Part shown: positions 36,784-46,652 of the stretch, in pieces | How positions within the stretch are numbered: position 1 is the first letter of the stretch | Layout of the letters: every line of letters begins with the position of its first letter | Assembly (NCBI RefSeq): GCF_025860405.1 | Contig: NZ_CP063785.1 | Coordinates: 1,178,001-1,242,000, forward strand | DNA length: 64,000 nt | Source: Tolypothrix sp. PCC 7712 | Lineage (GTDB): Bacteria > Cyanobacteriota > Cyanobacteriia > Cyanobacteriales > Nostocaceae | Reading direction: 5' to 3' | Program-made: the position numbers and the translations under genes | Notes under the pieces: generated by a model | Seen by the model: the letters and a program-made list of their open reading frames with translations, nothing else | Told to the model about the DNA's origin: nothing | Databases searched by the model: none

Positions 36784-37121
36784 GTAGAATTTTGGATTTT
36801 GCAGAAAGTTGTAAGGAGGGTTTCCCTCCTTAGCAAACTTTTCAAGACGGATTTTAGATTTTGAATTGAACCCAGAGTCCAAAACAAAAATTGAATAGCC
36901 AATTAATCAGTCATCAGTCAAAGGTTAAATCTTATATCGTTAATTGTTTCTGCAATTGTTGGTTTTTAGGCAAGGGAAGTTAAATCAAAATTACTTCCTT
37001 TGCCTGTTTCATTCATAACTGAAATTAAGTTATACGTAAATTTATTAAAACTCAAACAATAGTAATTTAAGTCAAATATTTATCAATGTAGTAATTAATT
37101 TTGAATTAGGAGCGAAGTGAT
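36784..37121. other. 338-bp gap between peroxiredoxin and glutathione reductase genes
   Basis: It contains AAGGAGGG-TTT-CCCTCCTT (36813-36831) and a second stem AGGCAAGGGAAG / CTTCCTTTGCCT (about 36968-37007). Either could terminate the prx transcript. The AT-rich remainder probably carries the gor promoter. Confidence 0.5.
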
Positions 37122-38474
37122 ATGACTTACGATTTTGATTTATTTGTGATTGGTGCGGGTTCAGGTGGGATTGCTACTGCGCGGCGTGCAGCGGAATATG
37201 GTGCAAGAGTTGGTATTGCAGAGTTTGATAGACTTGGTGGTACTTGCGTAACTCGTGGTTGCGTACCGAAAAAATTAATGGTTTATGCTGCTCGTTTTCC
37301 TAGCCTTTTTGAAGAATCACAAGGGTATGGTTGGAGTCCTGTACAAAGTTCCCTGAATTGGGAAGATATGATTAACCGTGTGAATAATGAAGTAACACGA
37401 CTGAATGGTATCTACCAACGGATGTTAGATAATTCCAAAGTGCAGGTATATCAGGGTCGGGCAAAATTTGTTGATAATCATACTGTGGAAATTGGTGATA
37501 CTAAAGTTACTGCCGATAAAATATTGATTGCTGTTGGAGCTATGCCAATTCGTCCTGATATTCCTGGGATTGAACATGCATTAATTTCTGATGATTTATT
37601 TACGATGAATCCCCAACCTCAACGAGTAGTATTACTTGGTGGTGGGTATATTGGCTCGGAATTTGCTTGTATATTGAATGGTTTAGGTGCAGAAGTTATT
37701 CAGGTGATTCGCCACGATAAGATTTTGCGTGGCTTCGATGAAGATTTACGGACAGAAATTCAAGAGGGGATGATTCGTCACGGCATTAAGATTATTAATA
37801 ATGCCGAGATTTTAGAAATCACAAAAACTGATACTGGTGTCAATATCAAACTGAAAACAGATAAAGAAGAAAATATCTTAGCAGACGCGATTAGTTTGGC
37901 AGCGTTGGGACGTAAACCTAATACTGATAACATTGGTTTAGAAAATACTGGTGTCACAGTCGATGAAACAGGAATGATTTTAGTTGATAGCTACAGTCGC
38001 ACAGCCGAAGAGAATATTTATGCTGTCGGTGATTGTACTAATAAATTGCAACTCACTCCTGTAGCAATTAATGAAGGACGAGCCTTTGCTGATACCGTCT
38101 TTGGTGGGAAATCTCGCGTGATGAGTTATGAAAATATTCCCACAGCGGTTTTTACAAATCCTGAAGCGGCGACAGTAGGGTTAACGGAAGCAGAAGCCAT
38201 TGAGAAATATGGTAGCGATCGCATTCAAGTTTATCGCAGTCGTTTCCGTCCTATGTACTACACCCTAGCAGGGAAAGAAGAAAAAACCTTGATGAAGCTG
38301 ATTGTCGATCAAGAAAGCGATCGCGTTTTAGGCGCACACATGGTAGGTGATTATGCGGCTGAGATTATCCAAGGCGTGGCGATCGCTGTGAAAATGGGTG
38401 CGAAAAAAGCCGATTTCGATGCAACAGTGGGAATTCACCCCAGTTCGGCGGAAGAATTCGTCACTATGAGATAA
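37122..38474 (+). CDS. gor: Glutathione-disulfide reductase
   Basis: A 450-residue class I flavoprotein disulfide reductase. FAD-binding GAGSGGIATARRAAEYGARV is followed by the redox-active pair C42/C47 in GGTCVTRGCVPKKL. The NADPH domain has LGGGYIGSEFACILNGLG with IRHDKILRGFD, and the second FAD motif is NIYAVGDCTN. The dimer-interface histidine is H439 (GIHPSSAEEFVTMR). It regenerates glutathione with NADPH and so serves the peroxiredoxin upstream. AGGAG lies 9-13 bases before ATG 37122. Confidence 0.95.
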   Translation: MTYDFDLFVIGAGSGGIATARRAAEYGARVGIAEFDRLGGTCVTRGCVPKKLMVYAARFPSLFEESQGYGWSPVQSSLNWEDMINRVNNEVTRLNGIYQRMLDNSKVQVYQGRAKFVDNHTVEIGDTKVTADKILIAVGAMPIRPDIPGIEHALISDDLFTMNPQPQRVVLLGGGYIGSEFACILNGLGAEVIQVIRHDKILRGFDEDLRTEIQEGMIRHGIKIINNAEILEITKTDTGVNIKLKTDKEENILADAISLAALGRKPNTDNIGLENTGVTVDETGMILVDSYSRTAEENIYAVGDCTNKLQLTPVAINEGRAFADTVFGGKSRVMSYENIPTAVFTNPEAATVGLTEAEAIEKYGSDRIQVYRSRFRPMYYTLAGKEEKTLMKLIVDQESDRVLGAHMVGDYAAEIIQGVAIAVKMGAKKADFDATVGIHPSSAEEFVTMR

Positions 38475-39233
38475 GAGTGTCAGGCAAAATCATTTCTTCA
38501 GCTTCTTCCAGCTTAATGAAGTACACAGTTAGGGCGTACAGATGTGCGCCCTAAAATTTATCAGTAGTTTACTAAATTGCAAGCTGCTGTATTTGTTCTT
38601 TTTTCATTACACATTAAACCTCTTGCAAAAAGCATTTTTGCAAGAGATGGAAAAAGGGGAAAGGGAAAACACAAAACTTTTCCCGACTTATACAAGAAGT
38701 CTGTTGCTCCTAAACCTGCCAATTATCCATTAGTTATATTTTTCTGAACCTTCCTGTAAGTCAGACTATGAGGGGATGGCAGAAGTAAATAACGCCAGCA
38801 TTATGGAATGTATAAACAGAAAATATAACCTACCAGCAAGGAGTAATAAAGTTATTCAACCCCGATATTTATCGTTTACAATTCTTGATTTTTAATATTT
38901 AGTTTTTATTTTGCTTTAGTATATATATTTGTTTTATGACTATTTTAGATTTGAGTAAATGCTCAGATTTTTGTTTACAATAGTTTACCTCTTGGTTTGT
39001 AAGTTAAGTTTATTGACTTTTGATTTAACCAGCCTCATTAGGCTGTTAGTCTTGTAATCAAGTTAAGCGTTGTTTGAGTTTATTTATATATAGTTCTCAA
39101 ATGCTTGATAAAGCTTTATTTTTAGTGGAGAAATACCTTAAGCTTATAACCTTCAAATAGCTGCTCTCAACTATAACTAAGAGTTTTTATTCACAAAACT
39201 ACACAGATTTCACAATTCCTACTAGCAAACCTG
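38475..39233. other. 759-bp intergenic region
   Basis: It holds a hairpin TTAGGGCG/CGCCCTAA followed by AATTTAT (38529-38560), a likely weak terminator of gor, and a palindromic repeat CCTCTTGCAAAAAGC/GCAAGAG (38619-38647) seen again at 59829-59857. The rest is AT-rich and empty. Confidence 0.5.
38619..38647. repeat. Palindromic dispersed repeat, copy 1
   Basis: CCTCTTGCAAAAA with its complement, centred on GCATTT. A near-identical copy is at 59829-59857. Confidence 0.6.
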
Positions 39234-39557
39234 ATGATGAATCATTACGCAATTGAATGGATTGAGGCATGGTGCCTAGAAAATGGCTGGACAGATTTAT
39301 TTGTTGAGCGCCGTGATAACTTTTGGGCTTTTCCTCCTGGCTGCGTAATGCCAGAACCAATACCCACTGACGTGCTGAGACTGATTAAAGCCGAAAAGGG
39401 ACAGACTAAGGAAGAAAAGCTGTGGTCAATATCAGCAATTCTTGGCACAGTTGTAGCGGTCTTGTCTACTGTTTTCTTAAAATGTCCTATGCCTTTGGTA
39501 TTAGCTTTTGCTTTTAACGCTGTTACTGTGGCGCAATTAGAACTTGAAGATGCCTAA
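39234..39557 (+). CDS. Conserved protein with C-terminal membrane segment, unknown function
   Basis: A 107-residue protein; ATG 39234 or the next ATG (39237) starts it. The soluble N-terminal part MNHYAIEWIEAWCLENGWTD and RRDNFWAFPPGCVMPEPIP look like a conserved domain with many tryptophans. Residues ~67-100 are hydrophobic (ISAILGTVVAVLSTVFL, MPLVLAFAFNAVTVA), probably a membrane hairpin. A strong terminator follows. No function recognised. Confidence 0.65.
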   Translation: MMNHYAIEWIEAWCLENGWTDLFVERRDNFWAFPPGCVMPEPIPTDVLRLIKAEKGQTKEEKLWSISAILGTVVAVLSTVFLKCPMPLVLAFAFNAVTVAQLELEDA

Positions 39558-39600
39558 ATTTAGAGTTTGGGTCTCACTAATTATTAGGCTTAATATTTTC

Positions 39601-39640
39601 AAACTGCTCTTGACTATCCCTTCAGCAAGAGCAGTTTTTT
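39601..39640 (+). terminator. Rho-independent terminator
   Basis: Stem AAACTGCTCTTG / CAAGAGCAGTTT followed by a T-rich tail, 43 bp after the stop of the membrane protein gene. Confidence 0.85.
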
Positions 39641-39654
39641 ATTTGTTCTTTAGC

Positions 39655-41519
39655 TAATTACTCCCAGTTCGCCCATTTTTTTGGAAGTTAGAAGAAAGAC
39701 TACTCAGGAGTAAAAGATTGACCATCAAGTTGAGTGTAAATACTGATGGAAAAGCCCAGTAAAGCAAGAATACGCTTCTGCAAAGGTGAAAGAGCGGTCA
39801 AGTGAGCATAAATTTCGTTTTTCACCTCAATCAACAGCAGTGTAATCTCTTTAAATGCAGCCAGAATTATTTCTGCGCTAGGTCTTGTAGTTTCGCGCTT
39901 CGGATTGCCAACATAAAGACCCGCAAGTTTTTCTTTCTCTTTTTCTAGATTGTGGCGAACCTGGAATTCTAAAAGGTTTAAAACTCGCAAACCAATAGAC
40001 AGTAGTCTTATTAAACCAGTAATATGGTCTTCACGTTGTAAATATATCGGAGTCAATGAAAGAGGAAAGTTTTTCAGCCTCGCAAATCCTCGTTCCATTA
40101 AGTACTCATCTCTATAGGCACGAACTGCTTGTTTTAAACCAAATTCATTTGGATTTTTATTTGTAACGTAAACCCGCCAGCCTAACATTTGAATTTGGTG
40201 TTGAACTGCGGAATCGTCAATCTTAAAACTCATGTCAAACCATAGTTCTTCTACTATTCTAGCTTTGCGGTCTCGGTATCTTTTTTGAACTTTTTTAACT
40301 CTTTTTGTTTGAATGTCAACTTGAAATAATCCACTTGTTTGATATCTGTTGAAAATAGCTTCACATGTTTCTAACCATTCAAAGTGTGAAGTGAGCTTTT
40401 TCTTGCCACGTCGAGGCACTTTAAGTTTTTCTAGAGCATCTACTGTTTTCTGTATTCGTTCACGTAGATGTTTTTCTGCTGTTTTTTGAATCGCAAATGA
40501 GCGCACAATTAATTGTCTTTCCGACCAAGAGATTTCTTGCCCATCAATCTCTATTTCATGGATAATCTCTATTTCAAAGCCATCCGCTATATTTTTGGTT
40601 TTGGCATCTGCATATTCGTAATCTATAATTGTTAGTTCTTGTTGACCATCCCAAACTGGTTGGAGATATTTGCTTAGTTCTTCGTTAGATACTTGCTTGG
40701 CTGTTAAAGGACATAAGTAAAAATCTCCGCCCAATACTATATGAGTTCTTGTCTTTATTGATGACATTTTACAGTCACCAATATATAACAATTCTGACTT
40801 TTTTATTGTTGAACGTACTTTATCTATTGCTGGAATATATAATGGGTCATCTGCTTTTTCTCCTGACAATATTTCCGTCGCTATTGGCATTCCTAATGGG
40901 TCTAATGTCGATAGCATTATTTTCACTTGCGCCAAATCCGGACGATTGTCTTTGCTATGACCCCATTGAAATAAGCCTTCTGGGTTAACTCCACAATGAC
41001 TTGAAGCCGTTGTACTATCTAAACGTACCTGTTCTGGGATAATATCGTACACCCGTAGCAAACTACTTCCTAGTTCCGACTCAAATGAAAACCAGTTTGC
41101 ATCTATAGATAGGTAACGTAATACTGCTTGCAAACGGTCATCTGCCAAATCGAGCGAGCGTAAAGATTCTTCCGTAAAGCTTTTTAACGTTTCTAACCGC
41201 TTACTCACCCAACCTTGAACGTGGTTCAAACGGTGATCTGCTTGCGATAATATGTGTGTTAACCATATTACCACCACACTACCTAGATTTAATCCTTGCC
41301 AGTTTCCGTGACATGGAAAATGTTTATCGATTAGTTGTTCTACTCCCATCTGCTCCAGTTGTGTTAGCAGTAGGGGTATATCATCAACTCGTTCGTTTGT
41401 AATTCTGGGTTCAAATTCCATAAACCCGAACTTATACCTACTTAGTTCTTTTTGGAATATATCTAGAGGTATACTTTTTTGGCTAACTCAGAAAAAAATG
41501 AGCGAACCGGGAGTAATTA
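39655..41519. mobile_element. Intact IS1634-family insertion sequence with TAATTA duplication
   Basis: The element proper is 39661-41513 (1853 bp). Left end CTCCCAGTTCGCCCATTTTT and right end (complement) CTCCCGGTTCGCTCATTTTT are about 22-bp imperfect inverted repeats. Both are flanked by TAATTA (39655-39660, 41514-41519), consistent with the 5-6 bp duplications of this family. One full transposase gene is present. Confidence 0.88.
39700..41421 (-). CDS. IS1634-family transposase
   Basis: A 573-residue transposase, full length. It starts with ITNERVDDIPLLLTQLEQMGVEQLIDKHF, then VRLDSTTASSHCG (first catalytic aspartate), LLYIGDCKMSSIKTR (second aspartate) and a C-terminal RDEYLMERGFARLKNFPLSL with the catalytic glutamate, the layout of IS1634/IS4-group DDE enzymes. 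The frame is uninterrupted and lies within well-matched terminal repeats. It sits downstream of a terminator and breaks no visible gene. Confidence 0.9.
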   Translation of the reverse strand: MEFEPRITNERVDDIPLLLTQLEQMGVEQLIDKHFPCHGNWQGLNLGSVVVIWLTHILSQADHRLNHVQGWVSKRLETLKSFTEESLRSLDLADDRLQAVLRYLSIDANWFSFESELGSSLLRVYDIIPEQVRLDSTTASSHCGVNPEGLFQWGHSKDNRPDLAQVKIMLSTLDPLGMPIATEILSGEKADDPLYIPAIDKVRSTIKKSELLYIGDCKMSSIKTRTHIVLGGDFYLCPLTAKQVSNEELSKYLQPVWDGQQELTIIDYEYADAKTKNIADGFEIEIIHEIEIDGQEISWSERQLIVRSFAIQKTAEKHLRERIQKTVDALEKLKVPRRGKKKLTSHFEWLETCEAIFNRYQTSGLFQVDIQTKRVKKVQKRYRDRKARIVEELWFDMSFKIDDSAVQHQIQMLGWRVYVTNKNPNEFGLKQAVRAYRDEYLMERGFARLKNFPLSLTPIYLQREDHITGLIRLLSIGLRVLNLLEFQVRHNLEKEKEKLAGLYVGNPKRETTRPSAEIILAAFKEITLLLIEVKNEIYAHLTALSPLQKRILALLGFSISIYTQLDGQSFTPE

Positions 41520-41625
41520 AATAGCTATATTTTCATTCACATATCCTCAGATGGATAGTTAATGCTGACAGTTGACGGTTGACTGGAAAGACAGCCCCCA
41601 AATTGATCCGTGGAGTTATTTAATA

Positions 41626-41771
41626 GGAGTTGACCCAATACTGCTCGGTTAAGGATTTTCAACTCGGAATTTGGTTTGGGGAAAAGGTGAAAGGGTAAGG
41701 GTTAAAGGTTTTTTCTTGCCCCTTTTACCCTTCCCCTTTTCCCCTTAACCGACAAGTATTGGGAGTTGACC
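41626..41771. mobile_element. 126-bp MITE-like element with 10-bp target duplication
   Basis: The element 41636-41761 has ends CAATACTGCTCGGTTAAGG and (complement) CAATACTTGTCGGTTAAGG, 17 of 19 bases identical. The inside is a palindromic G/A-rich then T/C-rich stretch able to fold as one long hairpin. It is flanked by the direct repeat GGAGTTGACC (41626-41635 and 41762-41771). It has no coding capacity. An older copy is at 18149-18265. Confidence 0.75.
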
Positions 41772-41988
41772 GTTTAAGTTAGAAATCCAAAAAAGTGCAA
41801 TAATGTGATATAAAACTGCGAAAATAGGCAAATTAAACGATTAAATAATTATAATATTGATTTATTGCGTTAATAATCTGTCCTAAGAGTTTTGACGTTG
41901 ATAAACGAGTCAAAAAGTTAGTTTGCTAGTCGCAAAAGTTAGTTTGCTACTTGCAAGAGTTAAAAAATGAGACCAAATCTAATAATGT
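41772..41988. other. AT-rich spacer, nothing recognised
   Basis: AGTTAGTTTGCTA-type short direct repeats occur near 41910-41955. No gene is visible. Confidence 0.4.
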
Positions 41989-42819
41989 TTAGGGTAAATA
42001 GCGATTCATCCTTACCCAATCTTGAGTTGAGCCAAAGTTAGGATTTTCGGTACTGTTATTAGTACCATATATTTGCCCTTGACGATTGATCCAATAGTAG
42101 TTGTAGTTGTTTGGTAACTCGACGGTTGGATAACCATAAGAGTTTGTCCAAGTTGTGACATTACCCAGGTTTTCACGAAACTGGAAGTTTTGACGATCTA
42201 TAGATTCATTTCTTTGACCTCTGACTTCGTCCCAAGTCCGTTGAGACCATTCGCGGTATTCCTGATATCTTTGCCCTTCAGTCTGCGAAATATCTAGATT
42301 TTGCGCCATGATTCCTTGCATTCCAAAAGCCGCCCCATTAGTTGCTGAAACCTGAAATGCTACCTGTGGCAACCATGAAGCATAATTAGCCCACTGTGAT
42401 TGGTGCGATGCGGCACAAGTCATTACCATAGTACAGATGTTGTAACTATATGCCACGCTGCATTTGGCTAGACCTTGGTAGGGAATACCATTAGAGAAGT
42501 ATGTGCAATCAAACTCATAAGCCACTGAACATCCAGCAATCGGTGGCGCTGGGCGGGGTTGACCAATCCGCAGGTCGTAAGGTTGCATTGCTAACAACTT
42601 CTCATAAACAAACTGCCAAGGGTTGTAGTTTACAGGTAGTCCCGAATTTCCCACCATAATCGTCAAAGCAGCATTGTCTGGAGAAACCAGAACAACAGCA
42701 AATTGACCATCCTCAACCACTCGCCAATTATTTGGTACTACATAGTTGAAATAATTTCCCCGCCAGATTGACAGCGAACCAGGGTGAGGAAAAGAAGACT
42801 GATTGTAGTTGTTGTACAT
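41989..42819 (-). CDS. Protein of unknown function, aromatic/asparagine-rich
   Basis: A 276-residue protein read from MYNNYNQSSFPHPGSLSIW; the frame extends 13 codons further. The N-terminal 150 residues resemble a PsbP/LpqN-like compact domain (NYVVPNNWRVVEDGQFAVVLVSPDNAALTIMV, with VAYEFDCTYF later). The C-terminal part is rich in Q, R, N and Y (REWSQRTWDEVRGQRNESID, ending TQDWVRMNRYLP). No signal peptide is visible. The domain resemblance is only my impression. It is probably cotranscribed with the zinc-ribbon gene 71 bp upstream. Confidence 0.6.
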   Translation of the reverse strand: MYNNYNQSSFPHPGSLSIWRGNYFNYVVPNNWRVVEDGQFAVVLVSPDNAALTIMVGNSGLPVNYNPWQFVYEKLLAMQPYDLRIGQPRPAPPIAGCSVAYEFDCTYFSNGIPYQGLAKCSVAYSYNICTMVMTCAASHQSQWANYASWLPQVAFQVSATNGAAFGMQGIMAQNLDISQTEGQRYQEYREWSQRTWDEVRGQRNESIDRQNFQFRENLGNVTTWTNSYGYPTVELPNNYNYYWINRQGQIYGTNNSTENPNFGSTQDWVRMNRYLP

Positions 42820-42890
42820 TGGCTTGGTGGCAGAGAAGAGAACTGATAATATATACATCCTAAAAATTGGCTTTTACGGACTTTCCCAGC

Positions 42891-43106
42891 TCAATCCTCA
42901 ACAAAAAGCTGCACATTATAGCAATTAAGGCATTTACGGGCGTGCAGTTTTTCGCCTTCTCCCCATGTAGCATTCGATGCCAGGAAATATACCCAAGTAC
43001 TTGGTGATTCGCCTACAGCGCGACCCCAAACAAAATTTTGTGAACCACAGATAAAACAGGGTCTTTCTTGTGGACTAAAATTTTGTGGATTGTCTTGGTT
43101 GTTCAT
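42891..43106 (-). CDS. Small zinc-ribbon protein of unknown function
   Basis: A 71-residue protein with two CxxC pairs (PCFICGS near residue 17, RKCLNCYN near residue 59) separated by about 40 residues containing several tryptophans. A zinc-ribbon or rubredoxin-like fold is likely. It is located between recR and the Q/N-rich gene on the same strand. No known function recognised. Confidence 0.65.
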   Translation of the reverse strand: MNNQDNPQNFSPQERPCFICGSQNFVWGRAVGESPSTWVYFLASNATWGEGEKLHARKCLNCYNVQLFVED

Positions 43107-43213
43107 GGGTTGTGTCTAAAAATTAGTGAGTGTGATCGCTTTTATTCAGAGCGATCGCACCTTTACACTTTCTATTTTTCTTCTGAGTAGATTTTGCTTG
43201 GCGAAAACTGCTG

Positions 43214-43810
43214 CTAATCTAATTCTCTGCGGCCTTCCAAGGCTCTCGCCAAAGTTACCTCGTCGGCGTACTCTAAATCACCGCCCACAGGCAAACCAAA
43301 GGCAATCCGCGTCACCTTCGTGAAAGGTTTCAATAACTGACCAATATATAATGTTGTGGTTTCCCCTTCCACACTGGGACTGATTGCCAAAATCACTTCC
43401 TGGGGTTTTTGTTGACTGACTCGCCGCACCAAAGCCTGGACGGTTAGCTGTTCTGGGCCAATTCCATCCATTGGCGAAATCACCCCACCTAGAACGTGAT
43501 ACTTACCTTTGTACTCGCGGGTTTTTTCCAGTGCAATCACATCACGGGAATCTGCTACCACACATATAGTATTTTGCTCGCGGTTAGGGTTGCGGCAGAT
43601 TTCACAAACTGGTTCAGCAGATAAATGAAAGCAGACAGAACATAAACCTACCTGTTTTTTCGCATCAATCAGGGCTTGTGCTAAAGCTTCTACTTCCGTT
43701 TCTGGCCGCTTCAGAATATGCAAAGCCAATCGCTGGGCTGACTTGGGCCCAACTCCCGGTAGGCGTTGCAGTTGCTCGATTAACCGTGCTAAAGGACGTG
43801 CGTAAACCGT
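43214..43810 (-). CDS. recR: Recombination mediator RecR, apparent ACG start codon
   Basis: RecR, 198 residues if read from ACG (43808-43810). The frame [20 protein letters not shown] includes the helix-hairpin-helix, then the zinc finger C-x2-C...C-x2-C ([19 protein letters not shown]), the Toprim part [20 protein letters not shown], and [20 protein letters not shown]. Family members start M-V-Y-T-R-P-L-A-R, so ACG sits exactly at the expected start, and a GGAGA ribosome-binding site lies eight bases upstream. No ATG, GTG or TTG precedes it in frame; the first TTG in frame (43729) would remove the HhH. RecR acts with RecF/RecO loading RecA at gaps. Confidence 0.9.
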   Translation of the reverse strand, partial: TVYARPLARLIEQLQRLPGVGPKSAQRLALHILKRPETEVEALAQALIDAKKQVGLCSVCFHLSAEPVCEICRNPNREQNTICVVADSRDVIALEKTREYKGKYHVLGGVISPMDGIGPEQLTVQALVRRVSQQKPQEVILAISPSVEGETTTLYIGQLLKPFTKVTRIAFGLPVGGDLEYADEVTLARALEGRRELD

Positions 43811-43991
43811 GGCTTTATCTCCAGAATGTTTTTACCTTAACTATGATGACATTCTTACAACATTTTGGATGGATGATTCCCGAATCGCTAACTGTCTAAA
43901 AAATTAAGTAAGAAATTACCTGATGCATAAATGTAATTTATGATGCTTTAAAAAATTTACTGTTCATAGTTGGAGTGATTATAATCTCATT

Positions 43992-44285
43992 ATGAGAATC
44001 ATTGCCCGCAGCACTTTAAGAAAGTTCTGGGAAGCATATCCAGATGCAGAACAGCCATTAAAAGCTTGGTTTGATGAGGCATCTCGTGCTGAATGGGATA
44101 GCCCTGCTGCTATCAAAAGCATCTATCGTAATGCCAGTATTCTTGCCAATAACCGTGTTGTCTTTAACATCAAAGGCAATGATTACCGCTTGATTGTCCA
44201 TATTCGTTATGAGATTCAAATTATTTTTATTCGTTTTATTGGAACGCATAAAGAATACGATAACGTAGATGCGACAAGTATTTGA
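43992..44285 (+). CDS. higB: HigB-type toxin (type II toxin-antitoxin)
   Basis: A 97-residue RelE-superfamily mRNA interferase of the HigB group: MRIIARSTLRKFWEAYPDAEQPLKAWFDEASRAEW, then KSIYRNASILANNRVVFNIKGNDYRLIVHIRYEIQIIFIRFIGTHKEYDNVDA with the family's RLI-V-I and FIGTHKEYDK-like C-terminus. HigB cuts mRNA on translating ribosomes. The antitoxin gene follows 17 bp downstream, the reverse of most TA pairs and normal for higBA. It is expected to be autoregulated by the antitoxin. Confidence 0.92.
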   Translation: MRIIARSTLRKFWEAYPDAEQPLKAWFDEASRAEWDSPAAIKSIYRNASILANNRVVFNIKGNDYRLIVHIRYEIQIIFIRFIGTHKEYDNVDATSI

Positions 44286-44302
44286 GGCAATAATATTAAT
44301 AT

Positions 44303-44683
44303 ATGCTTGAACTCCATCCCATCCGAAATGAAGCTGATTATCGTGCGGCGCTGGCAGAAATTGAAAGATTGTTTGATGCAGACCTAAATACACCAGAGTA
44401 TGACCGCTTAGAAGTTTTAACTACACTTGTAGAAGCATACGAGCAACGGCATTACCCGATCGCAGCACCAGATCCTATTGAGGCGATTTTATATTATCTC
44501 GAATCCCGAGGATTGTCCGAGCATGATTTAGAACGAGTAATTGGTACTCAGGTACAAGTTGCAGAGATTCTGAACCGACAGCAGCCTCTGACTTTGGATA
44601 TGATTCGTCTTTTGCATCAGCAACTAGGCATTCCGGCGGAGGTGTTAATCCAACCTTATCCTCTGATGGAAAAATCGGCTTGA
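44303..44683 (+). CDS. higA: HigA-type antitoxin with HTH domain
   Basis: A 126-residue HigA antitoxin. The N-terminal helical part (IRNEADYRAALAEIERLFDADLNTPEYDRLEVLTTLVEAYE) binds the toxin. A C-terminal XRE-like helix-turn-helix follows (SEHDLERVIGTQVQVAEILNRQQPLTLDMIRLLHQQLGIPAEVLI). It neutralises HigB and probably represses the operon. The TAAATT-rich region before higB should hold its operator. Confidence 0.92.
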   Translation: MLELHPIRNEADYRAALAEIERLFDADLNTPEYDRLEVLTTLVEAYEQRHYPIAAPDPIEAILYYLESRGLSEHDLERVIGTQVQVAEILNRQQPLTLDMIRLLHQQLGIPAEVLIQPYPLMEKSA

Positions 44684-44710
44684 AAGCTGCAACTATTTCA
44701 GCCAATAAAA

Positions 44711-44745
44711 ATGGGTATGGTGTTGTTACCATACCCATCTATTTC
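44711..44745 (-). terminator. Terminator of ftsH (bidirectional stem)
   Basis: Stem ATGGGTATGGT / ACCATACCCAT (44711-44738). The T-tract TTTTTATT is on the minus strand toward 44702, so it mainly ends ftsH transcription; the higBA transcript also meets it. Confidence 0.8.
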
Positions 44746-44765
44746 AATAATTTTTAATTACTGAA

Positions 44766-46652
44766 TTATAGCTGAGGTGCATACTGAGGCTTTTCTGGAA
44801 CATGAGTGTACTCAGCCACAATTTGCCGAAATTCAGCGCCGTCAATTGTTTCTTTTTCGATCAACAGATCAACTAAACGGTCGGTGACGCTACGATTTTC
44901 ACGAATGATTTTCTTAGCTTGTGCGTAGCATTCTTCTACGATCGCTCTGACTTGAGCATCGATCCGAGAAGCGATCGCTTCGGAATATTCAGATCGAGTT
45001 GTCCAGTCACGACCTAAAAATACTTCACCTTGTTGGCTTTCCAAAGATAGGGGGCCTAAATCAGACATCCCGAATCTGGTTACCATTTGTCTAGCCATTC
45101 CGGACAACTGTTGTAAGTCGCCACCTGCACCAGTGGTAACTTCCGCAGCACCAAAAATGACTTCTTCAGCAGCACGTCCACCTAAAGCACCAGTAATCCG
45201 GGCTTTTAGTTGAGAACGAGTAATTAATCCTTGTTCTTCGTTGGGTGTAAACCAAGTTAAACCCTGTGCTTGTCCGCGAGGAATCAGGGTAACTTTCTGT
45301 ACTGGGTCATGGTCTTTTAAGACGGTTCCCACCAAGGCGTGTCCTACTTCGTGGTAAGCAATTAAGCGCTTGCTCTTGCTGTCAACCAAGGGAGTACCTT
45401 CCATCCCTGCAACTACCCGATCCACCGCGTCATCAATTTCGGTGATGGTAATGCCTTCTTTGCGTCTTCTGGCGGTGAGAATAGCCGCTTCGTTGAGTAA
45501 GTTGGCTAAATCTGCACCTGTAAATCCAGGTGTGCGGCGAGCGATCGCATCTAAGGATACACTAGGGTCAAGTTTTTTATTGCGGGCGTGGACTTGTAAG
45601 ATTTCCAAACGTCCTTTAATATCCGGTGCATCGACTGTTACTTGACGGTCAAAGCGTCCGGGACGTAATAATGCTGAGTCTAATACGTCAGGACGGTTGG
45701 TGGCAGCAATAATAATGATGCCTGTGTTACCTTCAAAACCATCCATTTCGGTGAGTAGCTGGTTGAGGGTTTGTTCGCGCTCATCGTTACCACCACCGAT
45801 ACCAGCACCCCGTTGTCTACCTACGGCATCAATTTCATCGATAAAGATGATACAAGGGGCATTGTCTTTGGCTTTTTTAAATAGGTCACGTACACGAGAC
45901 GCACCTACACCTACAAACATTTCTACGAATTCTGAACCAGAAATACTGAAGAAAGGTACACCAGCTTCACCAGCGATCGCTTTTGCGAGTAAAGTTTTAC
46001 CAGTTCCTGGAGGGCCAACTAACAGCACACCTTTGGGAATTCTTGCGCCTACAGCAGTAAATCTTTCTGGCTGTTTTAAGAAGGTAACAACTTCTTGCAA
46101 TTCTTCTTTGGCTTCTTCAATACCTGCTACGTCGTCAAACTTCACGCCAGTTTTGGCTTCCATTTGAAAACGCGCTCTTGATTTGCCGAAGTTCATTGCT
46201 TGACCTGGCCCGCCTGGGAGGTTGCTAGAGCGACGGAACAAAAAGAACAGACCCGCAATCAATATAATGGGAAAAACAAGATTGCCTAAAAGGCCCCAAA
46301 TAGCCCCATCATTCCGCATGGGGTGGGCATCAAAACTAATTCCTTTATCTTTCAGCTTGCTAATTAACTCAGGTGCGTTAACAGGCAGATCCACTCGCCA
46401 GCGTTGAATACGATTTTCAATATCTGGATCTACGGCTTCGATAATCGCTGTCCTACCACCTTCATAGAGATCTACACTACTGACGCGATTAGCATCCAAA
46501 TATTCTAGAAAGCGTCCATAGGTCATGCGCGTATTAGCTGCATTCTTCGTCATGTCAGCAGGAGCGCCAGCAAATGCCCCTTGCCAGAAGAAGAAGCCAA
46601 TTACCAAAGCAGGCAATGTCCACAGTAATAGGACTTTCCAAGAAAGTTTCAT
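44766..46652 (-). CDS. ftsH: ATP-dependent zinc metalloprotease FtsH
   Basis: A 628-residue FtsH. Two membrane segments (about residues 6-25 and 118-140) flank a lumenal/periplasmic domain. The AAA domain has Walker A GPPGTGKT (213-220), Walker B CIIFIDE (267-273) and the SRH region ([20 protein letters not shown]). The zinc site is HEVGH (434-438). Length and sequence resemble the cyanobacterial FtsH2 (slr0228) group that degrades damaged photosystem II D1, but cyanobacteria have several FtsH genes and the paralogue cannot be fixed by eye. Monocistronic with a long 5' region. Confidence 0.95.
   Translation of the reverse strand: MKLSWKVLLLWTLPALVIGFFFWQGAFAGAPADMTKNAANTRMTYGRFLEYLDANRVSSVDLYEGGRTAIIEAVDPDIENRIQRWRVDLPVNAPELISKLKDKGISFDAHPMRNDGAIWGLLGNLVFPIILIAGLFFLFRRSSNLPGGPGQAMNFGKSRARFQMEAKTGVKFDDVAGIEEAKEELQEVVTFLKQPERFTAVGARIPKGVLLVGPPGTGKTLLAKAIAGEAGVPFFSISGSEFVEMFVGVGASRVRDLFKKAKDNAPCIIFIDEIDAVGRQRGAGIGGGNDEREQTLNQLLTEMDGFEGNTGIIIIAATNRPDVLDSALLRPGRFDRQVTVDAPDIKGRLEILQVHARNKKLDPSVSLDAIARRTPGFTGADLANLLNEAAILTARRRKEGITITEIDDAVDRVVAGMEGTPLVDSKSKRLIAYHEVGHALVGTVLKDHDPVQKVTLIPRGQAQGLTWFTPNEEQGLITRSQLKARITGALGGRAAEEVIFGAAEVTTGAGGDLQQLSGMARQMVTRFGMSDLGPLSLESQQGEVFLGRDWTTRSEYSEAIASRIDAQVRAIVEECYAQAKKIIRENRSVTDRLVDLLIEKETIDGAEFRQIVAEYTHVPEKPQYAPQL

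Noticed and set aside
38542-38733. 63-aa plus-strand frame after gor
   Set aside because: Runs through a terminator-like hairpin and a palindromic repeat.
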